The notes below the pieces were generated by a model. The model searched no databases and was not told the DNA's origin. It worked only from the letters and a program-made list of their open reading frames with translations. Shown here in pieces: positions 25,270 through 59,574 of a stretch of DNA of 64,000 nt. The stretch spans positions 124,001-188,000 of the forward strand of contig VWZX01009971.1 in assembly GCA_013399015.1 (NCBI GenBank), in the 5' to 3' direction. Position numbers and translations under genes: made by a program. The DNA is from Galbula dea (Eukaryota; Chordata; Aves; Piciformes; Galbulidae). Position 1 is the stretch's first letter, and each line of letters begins with the position of its first letter.

Positions 25270-25332
25270 CACTGGGAGCGGCGCAACGAAAAGGGGCGAG
25301 GCATATAAACGAGGTCTTCCCGCCCCCTATTT

Positions 25333-27272
25333 CTCATCCCGGGGCATTGATGGGACTGATTGTCATTGCTATGTTAAGGAATGGATTGAGTGTGAAGAGA
25401 TGTCCCTGGAGAATAACCATGAGCAAGTTGAAAGTTTATGGGTAGGAGTTAGACATCAAGGAAATAAAGGAGAACTTGTGGTTGGAGTATACTATAGGCC
25501 TCCCACTCAAGAGAAGTCTGTTGATGAGGCATTCCTATTACAGCTTCAGGAAGTGTCACGATCACAGGCTCTTACCCTGCTAGGGGACTTCAACCACCCT
25601 GACATTTGCTGGAAAAGTAATACATCAAGTACCAGGCAATCCAGGAGGCTCCTAGAGTGTCTTGAAGAGAACTTCCTGACACAGGAAATAGGCACTCCTA
25701 CCCGGGGGGCTAAAATACTAGATCTCCTGGTAACCAATGCAGGTGAGCTCATCGGGAACTTCAAGATTGAAGGCTCCCTGGGCTGCAGTGACCATGCATT
25801 GGTGGAATTCACAATCTTAAGGGCCACTAATCCGTCAAGAAGCACAGTTAGGACCCTGAATTTTAGAAAAGCAAACTTCCAGCTCTTTAATGAATTGCTC
25901 AGCAGAATGCCTTGGGAGGTAGTCCTTAGAGACAGGGGAGCAGAACAGAGCTGGCAGCTCTTTAAGGATGCTTTCCATAGAGCACAAGAGCTCTCGATCC
26001 CTAGGTGTAAGAAATCTGGCAGGAAAGGGAAGAGACCGGCATGGCTGAATANNNNNNNNNNNNNNNNNNNNNNNNNNNNNNNNNNNNNNNNNNNNNNNNN
26101 NNNNNNNNNNNNNNNNNNNNNNNNNNNNNNNNNNNNNNNNNNNNNNNNNNNNNNNNNNNNNNNNNNNNNNNNNNNNNNNNNNNNNNNNNNNNNNNNNNNN
26201 NNNNNNNNNNNNNNNNNNNNNNNNNNNNNNNNNNNNNNNNNNNNNNNNNNNNNNNNNNNNNNNNNNNNNNNNNNNNNNNNNNNNNNNNNNNNNNNNNNNN
26301 NNNNNNNNNNNNNNNNNNNNNNNNNNNNNNNNNNNNNNNNNNNNNNNNNNNNNNNNNNNNNNNNNNNNNNNNNNNNNNNNNNNNNNNNNNNNNNNNNNNN
26401 NNNNNNNNNNNNNNNNNNNNNNNNNNNNNNNNNNNNNNNNNNNNNNNNNNNNNNNNNNNNNNNNNNNNNNNNNNNNNNNNNNNNNNNNNNNNNNNNNNNN
26501 NNNNNNNNNNNNNNNNNNNNNNNNNNNNNNNNNNNNNNNNNNNNNNNNNNNNNNNNNNNNNNNNNNNNNNNNNNNNNNNNNNNNNNNNNNNNNNNNNNNN
26601 NNNNNNNNNNNNNNNNNNNNNNNNNNNNNNNNNNNNNNNNNNNNNNNNNNNNNNNNNNNNNNNNNNNNNNNNNNNNNNNNNNNNNNNNNNNNNNNNNNNN
26701 NNNNNNNNNNNNNNNNNNNNNNNNNNNNNNNNNNNNNNNNNNNNNNNNNNNNNNNNNNNNNNNNNNNNNNNNNNNNNNNNNNNNNNNNNNNNNNNNNNNN
26801 NNNNNNNNNNNNNNNNNNNNNNNNNNNNNNNNNNNNNNNNNNNNNNNNNNNNNNNNNNNNNNNNNNTGAGGATAGGCTGAGAGAGCTGGGATTGTTCAGT
26901 CTCAAAAAGAGAAGGCTTCGGGGGGACCTAATAGTCACCTTCCAGTACCTGAAGGGGTCATATAGAAAGGCTGGGGAGGGCCTGTTTACAAAGGCCTGTA
27001 GTGATAGGACAAGGGGTAATGGGTTTAAATTAGGGAAGAGCAGGTTTAGATTGGATATTAGGAAAAAGTTCCTTACTACAAGGGTGGTGGAACATTGGAA
27101 CAGGTTGCCCAGGCAGGTGGTTGAGGCCCCATCTCTGGAGGTGTTCAAGGCGAGGCTGGACAGGGTGCTTGGCAACCTGGTTTAGTTGGAGATTGCCTAC
27201 TCACTGTAGGGGGTTGGACTAGATGACCTCTAAGGTCCCTTCCAATCCTAATAATTCTATGATTCTATGATT
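25333..27272 (+). mobile_element. CR1 LINE with endonuclease ORF fragment and assembly gap
   Basis: The left part encodes the apurinic-type endonuclease of a CR1 ORF2 in one open frame (about 25340-26051): IECEEMSLENNHEQVESLWV, VVGVYYRPPTQE, LTLLGDFNHPDICWKSNTSS (GDFN catalytic motif), ILDLLVTNAGELIGN, and CSDHALVEF (SDH motif). The frame then runs into Ns at 26052-26866. The right part resumes in the CR1 C-terminal region ([48 protein letters not shown]) and ends TTCTATGATTCTATGA. It is 5' truncated and probably inactive. Few lesions are visible, so it looks younger than the other copies here. The reverse transcriptase core would lie in the gap. Confidence 0.95.
26052..26866. other. Assembly gap (815 N)
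   Basis: A continuous run of N inside the CR1 element. The open frames that appear to cross it (for example 25055-26869 plus and 27175-25835 minus) are artefacts of translating N. The real length is unknown. A CR1 without internal deletion would need more sequence here than 815 bases for its reverse transcriptase core (inference from general CR1 organisation). Confidence 0.98.
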
Positions 27273-30200
27273 GAGGGGCTCCATCCTCCATTGTGGTTAG
27301 GCAGTTAGGAGTGCTTTGCACTTGCCCGCATCTCCTACAGGTGGCTCGGGCCGGGGGCTGAGTCTGCGGGGTTTCAACCGTTGGCCGTTCCCTGCCGGAG
27401 CAGCGGAGGGAGGATGAGGGAGCCTCACATCTGCGAGCAACGCCCACTTGGCGACCCCGCAACCACTCCGGCTGCCAGGAGCTTTACATTCTGGCAAGGT
27501 GCCCCTTTTGGCTCACCACCTTCCCTCTTGCCTTCCCTCTTGGGGTCTAGAGGGAAAAGACCCTGTGCATAACGACCTCCCCACCAGAACTTTTTTCTTC
27601 CCCAGTTTCACGTTCCGTGATATGCTTTACATTAAATTAGACTTGGTCCCCTAAAGCTGACAGCAACCACTGAGCTCAGACATTAGAAGGAACTAAATGG
27701 ATATGCTGGAATTTGTGCAGGGTTTGGACAGGTTTTTTGACTTCAAGTATTGGTACTTTTCTGTTCATTTTCCTGTTGTCATGAATTATGCTACATGAGA
27801 TGTACTGAACACAAAAGATACTGTAGCAAGCTGTCCCACCGTCCCCTTGCTATGAGGACCAATTTACTTCATTTTGGGACATACGGATACATAGGAAAGC
27901 CTGGCAGGGATCCTCAAGAGTCATGAAATACGCAGTTCGTTGTGGCCTGCAGGTACCTGTGGGCAGCATCTTTGGTGCAAAGGCAAGCTTGCTTGCACAG
28001 TACAGGCTTGCTTCTGAAGTCTGGGACAGGTGAAGGAGCAGTAGAGAAGCACTGCATGTCTAGGTGATGGGATGTGCAGCTCCACTGAAGTTAAGGTTGT
28101 ATAGCAATACTGGCAATAGCAATTCCCCATCTTGAGGAATCCAGATTTAGTCACTCTTTAGTCTGGAAGGATGCCATGCAGGTTAAACTATGAGGTAGTT
28201 AGTAACTTCTGTGCTTCCCCTTGAACGTCTACCTCCATGGCAATAGCAGCCCACCTCACCCAGCATAACCAACACTGTATATTAGTCACTTATTTTCTCC
28301 CACCTCTCCATATGCAAAGCAGTTATTTTCATGATATCTCCACCTAAAGGACTGTATGTAGGTATGCCACCTCTTCTCCAATGGAGAAATATGAAGACAA
28401 AATTATCCACCTCCCCTCCTTCACTGTGCAAGTTCCATCCCTTTGGTTTCTGTTGTGTAGCCAACTGGGGACGCGGCAGAACCTAGCATGCTTTCACCAC
28501 ATACATTTTAAGTATATGGTAGGAAACATCTGTGATTTGTAAAAGAACTGTCGCGCATACAGGAACAAGGGCTTTCCTAAGCTTGCAGTAACAGGCAGCT
28601 CTAGTTGCTGAAGACGTTTCTCTCTCCCATGCCGCAGCCCTCAAGCGCACTCCCGGCCTGTGCCCTGGATCTCCCCTCCCGCTCCCAGTAACGGACAACA
28701 ATACCAGGGGACCAGGAAGGGGAAGGCGGGCAGCTGGTGTGGGGGGTCCACGCGTGCTCCGCGCGGGCAGCTGTGCATGTTCAGTGCGGAGGCAGAGGTG
28801 TCCTGCTGGTCCCGGGCCGCGACAGGTGGCCTGGAGCACTGCGGAGTCACTGTTCCAGTGAGCTGAGCTGGACTGGGTGTTTTTTTAATAGTGTCTCTGT
28901 TTCTTTAACAGAACAACAGCAACTGACCTTGGCCTCAGGTTCTTCCCTGTTTAGAAACAACTTGTGGGGTCCCATAATCTGGCCGAGTGCTGGTTCATAT
29001 AGTTTTAAAAACCTACATAGGTGTTTACCAAGGATTTGTTTTTTAAGCTCATATTCCTTTGAGCTAACGTGTGAGAACTGTTAGTAGAGATGTCTTAATA
29101 CTCATATGGCCAAAAGGAGTAGGGAACAAGGCCAGAAACAAGAGCTGGAGACAACCCCAAAGAAAACTAGTGAATTTCACAAAGTGGATCTGAAATTTCT
29201 CTTAAGAAGTTTGTCGGGATTTGACAAAAAGGAACATGACAAATGTCTAACAATTCCCTATGCAAGTGTTGGATTTTAGACCAGCAAGATAAAAAGACTG
29301 GAAATCACATGCTCTGGACTAAAAAAAAAAGTGGAAACAGATGAAGGAAAAGGAATAGCAGGAAATCAGGAAACTTCTGGCCTGAATATAATGCCCTATC
29401 CAAACAGTTAGAACTATGTCTAAGTGAGCTAAAAATAAGTCCCAGAAGGAAAACAAAGTTCCTATGTCGCTGTGGAAATCAGCAACCAGGTTGGGAAACT
29501 GAGCCAGATTTTTATTTTAGTAATACATGATCTTACATTCCTCTTCTGTTCTGTTTGTAGCCGGGAGAGGGAAGAGTACCCAGCTAAAGCAGTACAAACA
29601 TCCAAGTCTTGAGAAAAAAAAAAAACACAACAAAAAAAACAAAACACAAAAATGGTACTAGTTGGAGTTAACCTGGGTGGTCCAAATGGAGTGCTAAAAA
29701 AGCTGAGAGAAAAGGGTATTTTCAGGAGCTATATATGGTGGCATAGTGCTAGTGGCATCTTATAATTTGTTCCCAGAAATATGAAGTTAAATAAATCAGA
29801 TTACCTATAAGCCCTTAACATACAAAGTGGCAACACCTATTTTAATCAGCTCTCTAGGGCCAGATGTGTGCTAGGAGGGTAAGGGTGTGGGAGAGTAAGG
29901 GGAAGAAGAAATCTGGCAGTCTTACTGAAGGACTTGCAAAGATTTATGTTTTAGCATGTGTACTACCAGCTAGGAATCCAGTCAGCTAACAGAGGACCAG
30001 TCTGTAGATTGAATATTTTATCAATATAAGTGAAATGAAGCATTAGGTGTCTACAAAGCTATGATTTTTTTCTGGATTGTGACTTATGCACTTCATCAGA
30101 GTAAAACTGCCATTAAGAAGAAGGTGATTGTCACCATCCTCATGAGCTCAGCTCTGTGTGTAATGGGGAAGTAGGGACTAACAGCTGGTATGTGGTATTT

Positions 30201-30888
30201 TTGAACAATTGGAAAGAGACAGCCCATTAACAAGGACAGTTAGCAACAATTTAAAATTCAAAACTGACAATTCTGTTGAAAGCTGGTGCTGAAAAAAAAA
30301 TTTGACATGATAACAATAATTATAAAAAAAATGCCAGCCAGAACAAACCTTACAGATGGTAAAATCTACTTTCCCAGTTGGGGAAAGAGGGGTGATTGAA
30401 GATGGGAACTCACACAAATGAAGAGGAAAAGGTTGGAAATGCAGGCATCAGCTTCCTAGGACTTAATCTGGGCACTTAGGTAAATTATCTGAATCTGGCT
30501 ATTGGGTCACATCTGTAAAACACACAAAAAAGTGGAACTTGGCACAAGCATGGTGGCTGTTAGACCAGACATCCTTAGAAAAAGCTAGGAAGCAAAGCTG
30601 TAATTTTGGACCTTACCTGTTGAATGGAGACAGTTAATGGAACATGTATCACTCTAGAATCTGAAAAGCAGTTACTAGCTTTCTGATTATCAATCTATTT
30701 GCCAGCTTCTGTTGTAGTGAGTAACTGCATAGTAACTGTTTCTGAACAAGAAGATTGTAAAGAGAGAAGCCAAAGATATATAATGTGAGTCAGTAGGATA
30801 CAGGTATAGGCGAAACCTTCAAGGAAAAGCAGGGACAAAAAGCTTTTACAGTATTTGATCCAATATAGTGCACAACATCTTAGTTAAG
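27273..30888. other. Intergenic region with two GC-rich blocks
   Basis: No gene is recognised here. A GC-rich block lies at about 27300-27560, directly after the CR1. A second CpG-containing block is at about 28600-28870. Between and after them is AT-rich unique DNA up to the next CR1. The small GC-rich open frames on both strands (for example 28483-28850 minus and 28737-29084 plus) overlap each other and have no recognisable homology. Confidence 0.6.
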
Positions 30889-31368
30889 TTTCAAGAAGGA
30901 TAGGGAACTGCTTGAAAGAGTCCAGCACAGAGCCACCAAGATGATTAAGGGGATGGAACATCTTCCTTATGAGGAAAGGCTGAGGGAGCTGGGTCTCTTT
31001 AGCTTGGAGGAGAGGAGACTAAGGGGTGACCTCATCTATGCTCCTAAATATGTAAAGGGTGTGCGTCAGGAGGATGGGTCAGGCTCTTCTCAGTGAAGCC
31101 CAGTGACAAGACAAGGGGCAATGGTTGTAACCTGAAGCCTAGGAGGTTTCGTGTGAATACACGTAGAACTTTTTCCCCAGTTCAGGTGCCAGAGCACTGG
31201 CACAGACTGCCCAAAGAGGTTGCGGAGTCTCCTTCTATGGAGATATTCAAAACCCATCTGGACACGCTTCTGTGTGACCTGGTCTAACGAATCCTGCTCT
31301 GGCAGGGGGGTTGGACTAGATGATCTTTCGAGGTCCCTTCCACCTCCTGACATTCTGTGATTCTGTGA
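30889..31368 (+). mobile_element. CR1 LINE 3' fragment
   Basis: It begins TTTCAAGAAGGATAGGGAAC and CTGCTTGAAAGAGTCCAGCA, codes the conserved GMEHLPYEERLRELGLFSLE ERRLRGDLIYAPKYVKGV frame with shifts, then FRVNTRRTFSPVQVPEHWHR LPKEVAESPSMEIFKTHLDT, and ends TTGGACTAGATGATCTTTCG and GATTCTGTGATTCTGTGA-like bases. It is about 480 bases and 5' truncated. Confidence 0.95.
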
Positions 31369-31741
31369 AATACCTTCACATTAGGAGCTTCTCCCATTTC
31401 AAAGACACAGTTTTGTCTTGGACTGCTCATCACAAGTTTGATTGTGGGGAGCAAGGTCCTATAAATGGGGCAGAACAGTAACATATTAGCCAGATCTTTC
31501 AGTATGTGCCATTAAAGATGAAACAAGAACCACAAGGGAAATTTATCTGAAAGATACACATGATGCTTTAGTCAGTTCTTCAGCCTCACCTGTACTATGG
31601 GTTAAGAAAGTAAGTAGTATCACTGGGATATTGTGAACTCTGGCAAACCAAATGTTGTCACTTTAAATAATTTTTATCTATTAACACAAAGAAATGATAC
31701 ACTAGATGCTTTATCAAATTAAATCTGATTCTTTACCCTCT
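31369..31741. other. Short unique spacer between two CR1 copies
   Basis: About 370 bases of AT-rich sequence separate two CR1 copies in the same orientation. I see no gene or motif here. Confidence 0.7.
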
Positions 31742-33164
31742 CATTCCTCAGCCTGAGGTCTGGAAGAAAGACAATGTCACTCCAGTCTTCAAAAAGGGGC
31801 AAGAAGGAGGACTCAGGAACCTACACGCCAGTCAGCGTCACCTTCAACCCTGGACAGGTGATGGTACAACTCATTCTGGAGGTCGTCTCTAAGTATGTGT
31901 GGGAAAGTAAGGTTATCAAGAGTGGTTAGTATGGATTCACAAAGGGGAAATCATGCTTGACCAATCTGATAGCCTTCTATGATAGCATGACTAGCTGGGT
32001 AGATGACAGAAGAGCAGTGGATGTTGTTTACCTCAACTTTAGCAAGGCTTTTTAAACTGTCTCCTATAACATCTTCAGGGAAGCTTAGGAGGTGTGAGTT
32101 AGATGGGTGGACAGTGAGGTGGATAGAGAACTGGCTGAATGACAGAGCTCAGAGGGTTGTGATCAGTGGCACAGAGTCTAGGTGGAGGCCTGTAGCTAGT
32201 GGTGTTCCCCAGAGGTCAGTACTGGGTCCAGTCTTGTTCAACATGTTCATCAATGGCCTGGATGAAGGGGTGGAGTGTACCCTCAGCAGGTTTGCTGATG
32301 ATACAAATCTGGGAGGAGCGGCTGACACACCAGAAGGTTCTGGTGCCATTCAGTGAGACCTGGATAGGTTGGAGAGTGGGGTGAAGAGGAACCTCCTGAA
32401 GTTCAGTAAGGACAAGTGTAGAGTCCTGCAGCTGAGGAAGAATAACCCCATGCACCAGTACAGTTGAGGGTAATGCTGGAAAGCAGCTTTGCAGAGAAGG
32501 ACCTGGGAATCCTGGGGGACAAGTTAACCATGAGCCAGCAGTGTGCTCTTGCAGGCAGGAAGGCAAATGGTATCCTGGGGTGCATTAGGAAGAGTGTGAC
32601 CAGCAGGTAGAGGGAGGTTCTCCTCCTCCTCTGCTCTGTCCTAGTTTGGCTACATCTGGAGTATTGTGTCCAGTTCTGGGCTCCCCATTTCAGGAAAGAC
32701 AAGGGACTACTGGAGAGCGTCCAGTGGAGGGCTACAAAAATGATGAGGGGACTGGAGCATCTCTCTTATAAAGAAAGGCTGAGAGATCTGGGGATGTTTA
32801 GCCTGGAGGAGAGAAGACTGAGGGGAACCTTATCAATGCTTATCAATATCCAAAGGGAAGTGTCAATAGGATGGGGCCAATCTCTTTTAAGTGGTGCCCA
32901 CCAAGAGGGCAAGGGGCAGCAGCCATAAACTGGAACACAGGAAATTCTGTCTGAACACAAGTTAAAACTTCTTTCCTTTGAGGGTGGTGGAGCACTAGAA
33001 CAGGCTACTCAGAGAGGTTGTAGAGTCTCCTTCTCTAGAAACTTTAAAATCTGTCTGGATGTCCTCCTGTGAAACCTGCTGTAGGTGAACCTGCTTTAGC
33101 AGGGAAGTTAGACTGTATGATCTGCAGAGGTTCCATCCAACCCCTACCATTCTTTGATTCTGTA
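31742..33164 (+). mobile_element. CR1 LINE, reverse transcriptase to 3' end, decayed
   Basis: This is a 1.4 kb 5'-truncated copy. It starts in the reverse transcriptase (CCTGAGGTCTGGAAGAAAGA, VTPVFKKGKKEDSG-like). The first catalytic box, normally VYLDFSKAFD, reads VYLNFSKAF followed by a stop. The second box is intact (SRFADDTNLGGAAD, near 32287-32325). It continues with frameshifts through the thumb and C-terminal regions and ends CCATCCAACCCCTACCATTC and TTTGATTCTGTA. The multiple stops mean it is inactive. Confidence 0.95.
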
Positions 33165-35855
33165 ATTTCAAAGTGCAATATTAGGAGATGGGTCACAAGA
33201 ACACTGAAAAGACCATTTTTCCTGCAGGACAAGGTCAGCAGCAAGGTAAAGTAGCAGTCACGTGCAAAACTGGCTCTCCCCTAGAGGCTGGCAGACATGC
33301 AGAGTTTCTGCAGGGCTTTTCTCTTCTGGAAATTCTTTTGTGGGTTTGTCAATATTGCAAAAGCATTTCATAAGCTGGGGAAAAAAAGAAAACATCCCAG
33401 TGGCTGAGAGAGAGTGCTTGAACACTTTTGGTTAAAAGAAGTTGTAACTGCCTGTGTATCAGTGTATTCACATTTCAAAACCTCTTTCATATCAGGTATG
33501 GGTGCTGGTGCTTACATTAGAACTCAAACATGTGAGTTGAAGGTGATTCTGCGCAGCAAAAGTTTATTTTCTCTGGCACCACTGGACAAGAATTAGTGAT
33601 GGCTACACTGGTTGAAATTAACTTTCACGTGTATGAAAATCTCTCATCATGATGTGCCATATATCCCTTCTGTTCTTTGAGGATGGCTGACATAGTCCTA
33701 GCATGTTAAGAAAACAAAGCTTTCCCTTAATTACATAAGCACGTGGTTTCCAGATTTCACCTATGAGGTTGTGCAAATGAAATGCAAATTTGTGCTTTTT
33801 GCACAGGAACAGGATTTTGTCGATGGACTAGCTAGGGGTTCCATTATTCTGATATTAGAAATATCTTACAGGATCCTGATATTTGACTGCTTAGGTCAAA
33901 ATGGCCAACATCTCCAGTATCAATATGTTACACTAGAGTAGTAAGCAAGCAGTACAGAACCCTGGTTTTGCCTATTTGAATCTTAACTGTCTATGTTTGG
34001 GGATCTTTTTCTCAAATTAAATAGTTGCCAATTAAGTTAACTGGAGATTTGTAACTTGAGATGGTTCTCAGACAGGAATACTATAGCACAGGCAAAGCCA
34101 TATACCCAGAGGATAACAATGTGCTATCCTACTGCACATGGTGCAATTTAGAGAGGCCTTCTCAAAATCAAGACAACCTCCATAGGAAGGAAACTGTGGA
34201 GGGTATAGAAAAGTGGAAATCGGAACACTTGGAGAAAAGCCTCAAAGGTATCAGTTGTTGAGCTAAATATGAAGAGTTCAGAAGCAGTGGAACACTTTTT
34301 CAAAATTCTTTTACATTCGTTGTTTTTTTTTTAAGGACCATGCAGTCAAATAGGTCTTCAGTGGAATATAAGCACACATCTCTGAGGGATCAGGTTTAAG
34401 ATTCATGCTAGCTATCTGAAAGAATGGAAATACTAAGTGAAATTCTGAATAATTTTCACTCACTTGTAATCATGTACTTTAATGTGGTGCAAATATTAGT
34501 AAAGGAGGAGTTCCAGAACCTTGGATTTCTGGGGGTGGATGCAAGAACCTAAAACATAATCTACCCATTTGTAAAGTGAACTGTTAAACTAAGCCAGAAC
34601 TGAAGAGTTTCTGCTCTCTTTAATATATATAAAAAATCCACTCATATGTTTTCTGAAGTACTTGGAAACAGCTGAATTCCTTGGAAATCATAAATTCTAG
34701 ATGAATTGTGAGAAGTTAATTGTTGTTATGAATGTGATCCTGTTGCCCCCACTACTTCAAGTGCCCTATGGAGCCCTGTAGAGAATTAAAAGAAAGGGGG
34801 GAAAAGTTCTGAAGCACTTAATTGTCTACATTACTCCTCTAACAGTTCAATTAAACTTTTGGGGGTCCCCTCATGGCTGAACAAAAATATTTGTGAAGTT
34901 CTTTCTTTAAAGTGGAAATGCAAAGAATCAGGTACAGTAATAGCCACCTGGAATGCAGCAGAATCTAACCACTCCCTAACGAATCCAGCTATTTTCTAAC
35001 CCTGTCCCCCACGCATAAGCAAAGGCATTGAAGTCACTTGCTTCAAAGTCAAGCCTTTTCAAGATCACGGCTTTTGCTGTGCAAAGAACACGTCTCTCCT
35101 GCCTGGTGTGCTCTACATGAGGAGTTTCTCCATAGAAGCCATTATTATCTTAGTTAGCACCACTCCCTCCTGTCATTTAATATTTTGGTGATGCCTTACT
35201 CTGTTTATTATTTTTAAGCTCTGTCTTGACTTGAAGACCTGAAAGTTACCAAAAAAGAAAGGTTATCATTCTAAGAAAATATATTTTAAAAGACTGTCAA
35301 AATACAGAAATGTGCTTAGAATCCATGAGATTTAGAAAATAAAGCACATAAATCAATGTAACCTTGTCAGATCTTATGAGAGCTAAAATGTACTGCATTA
35401 TAGTAAAATTTATTATTGTAAACTAGCTATTACCTAACATTGCTAATCTTCAGATCTCATTTACAGAGGTGGTGCAATATGAGATGCTTTGGGGCAGACC
35501 AAATAGGTAGTAGGCAGACAACACAGACTCCCTCACTGATGCCCTGCTGACTAAATGCCACTGCCCTTATGCTGGTAACATTAACTGTTGTTGGTCACGC
35601 ATTTGAATAATGAAGTTATATTATTTATGTAGCAGGTATGAAAATGAAACTGGAAATCATGAGTCTGAAAAGATACAACAGCAGATGTCTTTTGAAAAGT
35701 GCAAGAATTCACTGTCTCATAAATGTCATGATTATAAAGCAATGTCTAGATTTTAAGAGAAACTTTGGGCTTTATCAGTACTACTGAAAAAATAATTTCA
35801 GCAGCAGTTTATATGGCATCTTGTGCATTTCTCTGGCTGTTGCTGCAGGCCTCAC
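33165..35855. other. Intergenic AT-rich region
   Basis: About 2.7 kb with no recognised gene, RNA gene or transposon. The open frames of 60-66 codons (for example 33188-33373, 33414-33596, 34061-34261) look like chance frames. Confidence 0.65.
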
Positions 35856-36237
35856 TGTGAGGTTGTGCATGGGACTGGGACAAATACGGTCCCTTGAACC
35901 CATTTCTTTCGCTGCAGGAGCAGCGTGGGCACGACCGTCCTGCCAAACACACATAAAATGAAGATGCCCCAGACTGTCACATTTGTCCCAGCCACGCCAG
36001 ACGGTCCAGTCTTGATGCCAGTGTTGCTGCTGAAGGCGTGGGCAGTGAAACTATGAAGGAGTAACTCTGGGCAGGAGCTTGGGGTGAGGATTGCAGCACC
36101 GGCGTTGAAAGAGGAACTACAAGACGAGACACATTGCTGCCAGTTGCACAACTAGGCTTGAGTAAAGATTTGGAGCTACTGCCGTAGTCAATACCGTCTC
36201 CGCCTGGATCTTCTTATTCTCCCCGTAACTCACGACA
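35856..36237 (+). mobile_element. Possible endogenous retroviral LTR (uncertain)
   Basis: This is a compositionally distinct ~380-base block that starts TGTGAGGTTGTGCATGGGAC and ends TCTTCTTATTCTCCCCGTAA CTCACGACA. The TG...CA ends and the C/T-rich 3' segment resemble avian ERV LTRs. I cannot name the family, find a clean target-site duplication or show a polyadenylation signal. It could equally be unique GC-richer DNA upstream of the RALGAPA1 island. Confidence 0.35.
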
Positions 36238-36572
36238 CATCAGTGTCTCTATATAGCCACAAGCAGCTGTATAATGGGATAACTTTTTATTTTACTTATG
36301 AACAGCTTAAGTAGTTTCCAGCACTAGTTGCTGTGGGCCGAGTTGCACTGAAGATCCTGCAGCGAGACCCTAATTGTCCTGCTCCGGTGCCTGCTCTCCA
36401 TCCTCTGGCAAGGAGACCAGCGAAACGCTCGCTCTGGCAGACCAATCACCCCACCTCCGCCCTGCCCCTCCCAGCCCCGAGAACTGCAGCGAGTGAGAGA
36501 AGGAGGAACCGCGGAACCACAGCCGCCTGCCTATCCGCCGCGCCTCGGAGGTGCGCTGGGGAGCGCCGGCCG

Positions 36573-36580
36573 TGACGTCA
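36573..36580 (+). promoter_or_regulatory. Palindromic CRE (CREB/ATF site)
   Basis: TGACGTCA within the longer palindrome CCGTGACGTCACGG, about 160 bases upstream of the RALGAPA1 start codon. CREB/ATF binding is inferred from the motif. Confidence 0.65.
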
Positions 36581-36587
36581 CGGCGCG

Positions 36588-36601
36588 GTTGCCATAGGGA
36601 C
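36588..36601 (+). promoter_or_regulatory. RFX X-box-like element
   Basis: GTTGCCATAGGGAC matches the left half-site of an RFX X-box (GTTGCCAT) perfectly and the right half-site only partly. It follows the CRE by 7 bases. Confidence 0.4.
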
Positions 36602-36740
36602 GCCTGGGGTCGCACCTGACGGCTGTCGTGAAGCAGCGGGAGGAGAACGAGGGAAGGGGAGGAAGGGGCAGTGTAGGCCCGGCCNATCCGGAGGCCGCTG
36701 TCCGCCTGTGGAGCGCGGCGCCGGGGACGGGCCCGGCGGT

Positions 36741-59574
<22,834 letters not shown>

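Larger units (their letters stand above)
24560..25330 (-). promoter_or_regulatory. BRMS1L: BRMS1L CpG-island promoter region
   Basis: This sharply GC- and CpG-rich block in AT-rich surroundings covers exon 1, its splice donor, the 5'UTR and the upstream promoter of BRMS1L. Elements visible upstream of the start codon at 25093 are an inverted CCAAT box (CCATTGG at 25204-25210), an NRF1-like ATGCGCAT at 25171-25178, and a ZNF143-type ACAATTCCCAGAATGC (minus strand, 25250-25265). A plus-strand TATAAA at 25304-25309 faces away from BRMS1L. The island stops abruptly at a CR1 element near 25333. Confidence 0.8.

Noticed and set aside
24545..25272. Several overlapping 60-120 codon frames on both strands near 24.5-25.3 kb
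   Set aside because: They are GC-rich CpG-island shadows with few stops. Only the BRMS1L exon 1 frame has homology and a proper splice donor.
25304..25309. TATAAA as a BRMS1L TATA box
   Set aside because: It is on the plus strand, facing away from BRMS1L and into the CR1. The BRMS1L promoter looks like a TATA-less CpG type.
25055..26869. A 604-codon plus-strand open frame and a 446-codon minus-strand frame (27175-25835)
   Set aside because: Both are made long by translating the N gap. Only the CR1 endonuclease part (about 25340-26051, plus) is real coding sequence, and it belongs to a LINE. The start of the plus frame is out-of-frame BRMS1L promoter DNA.
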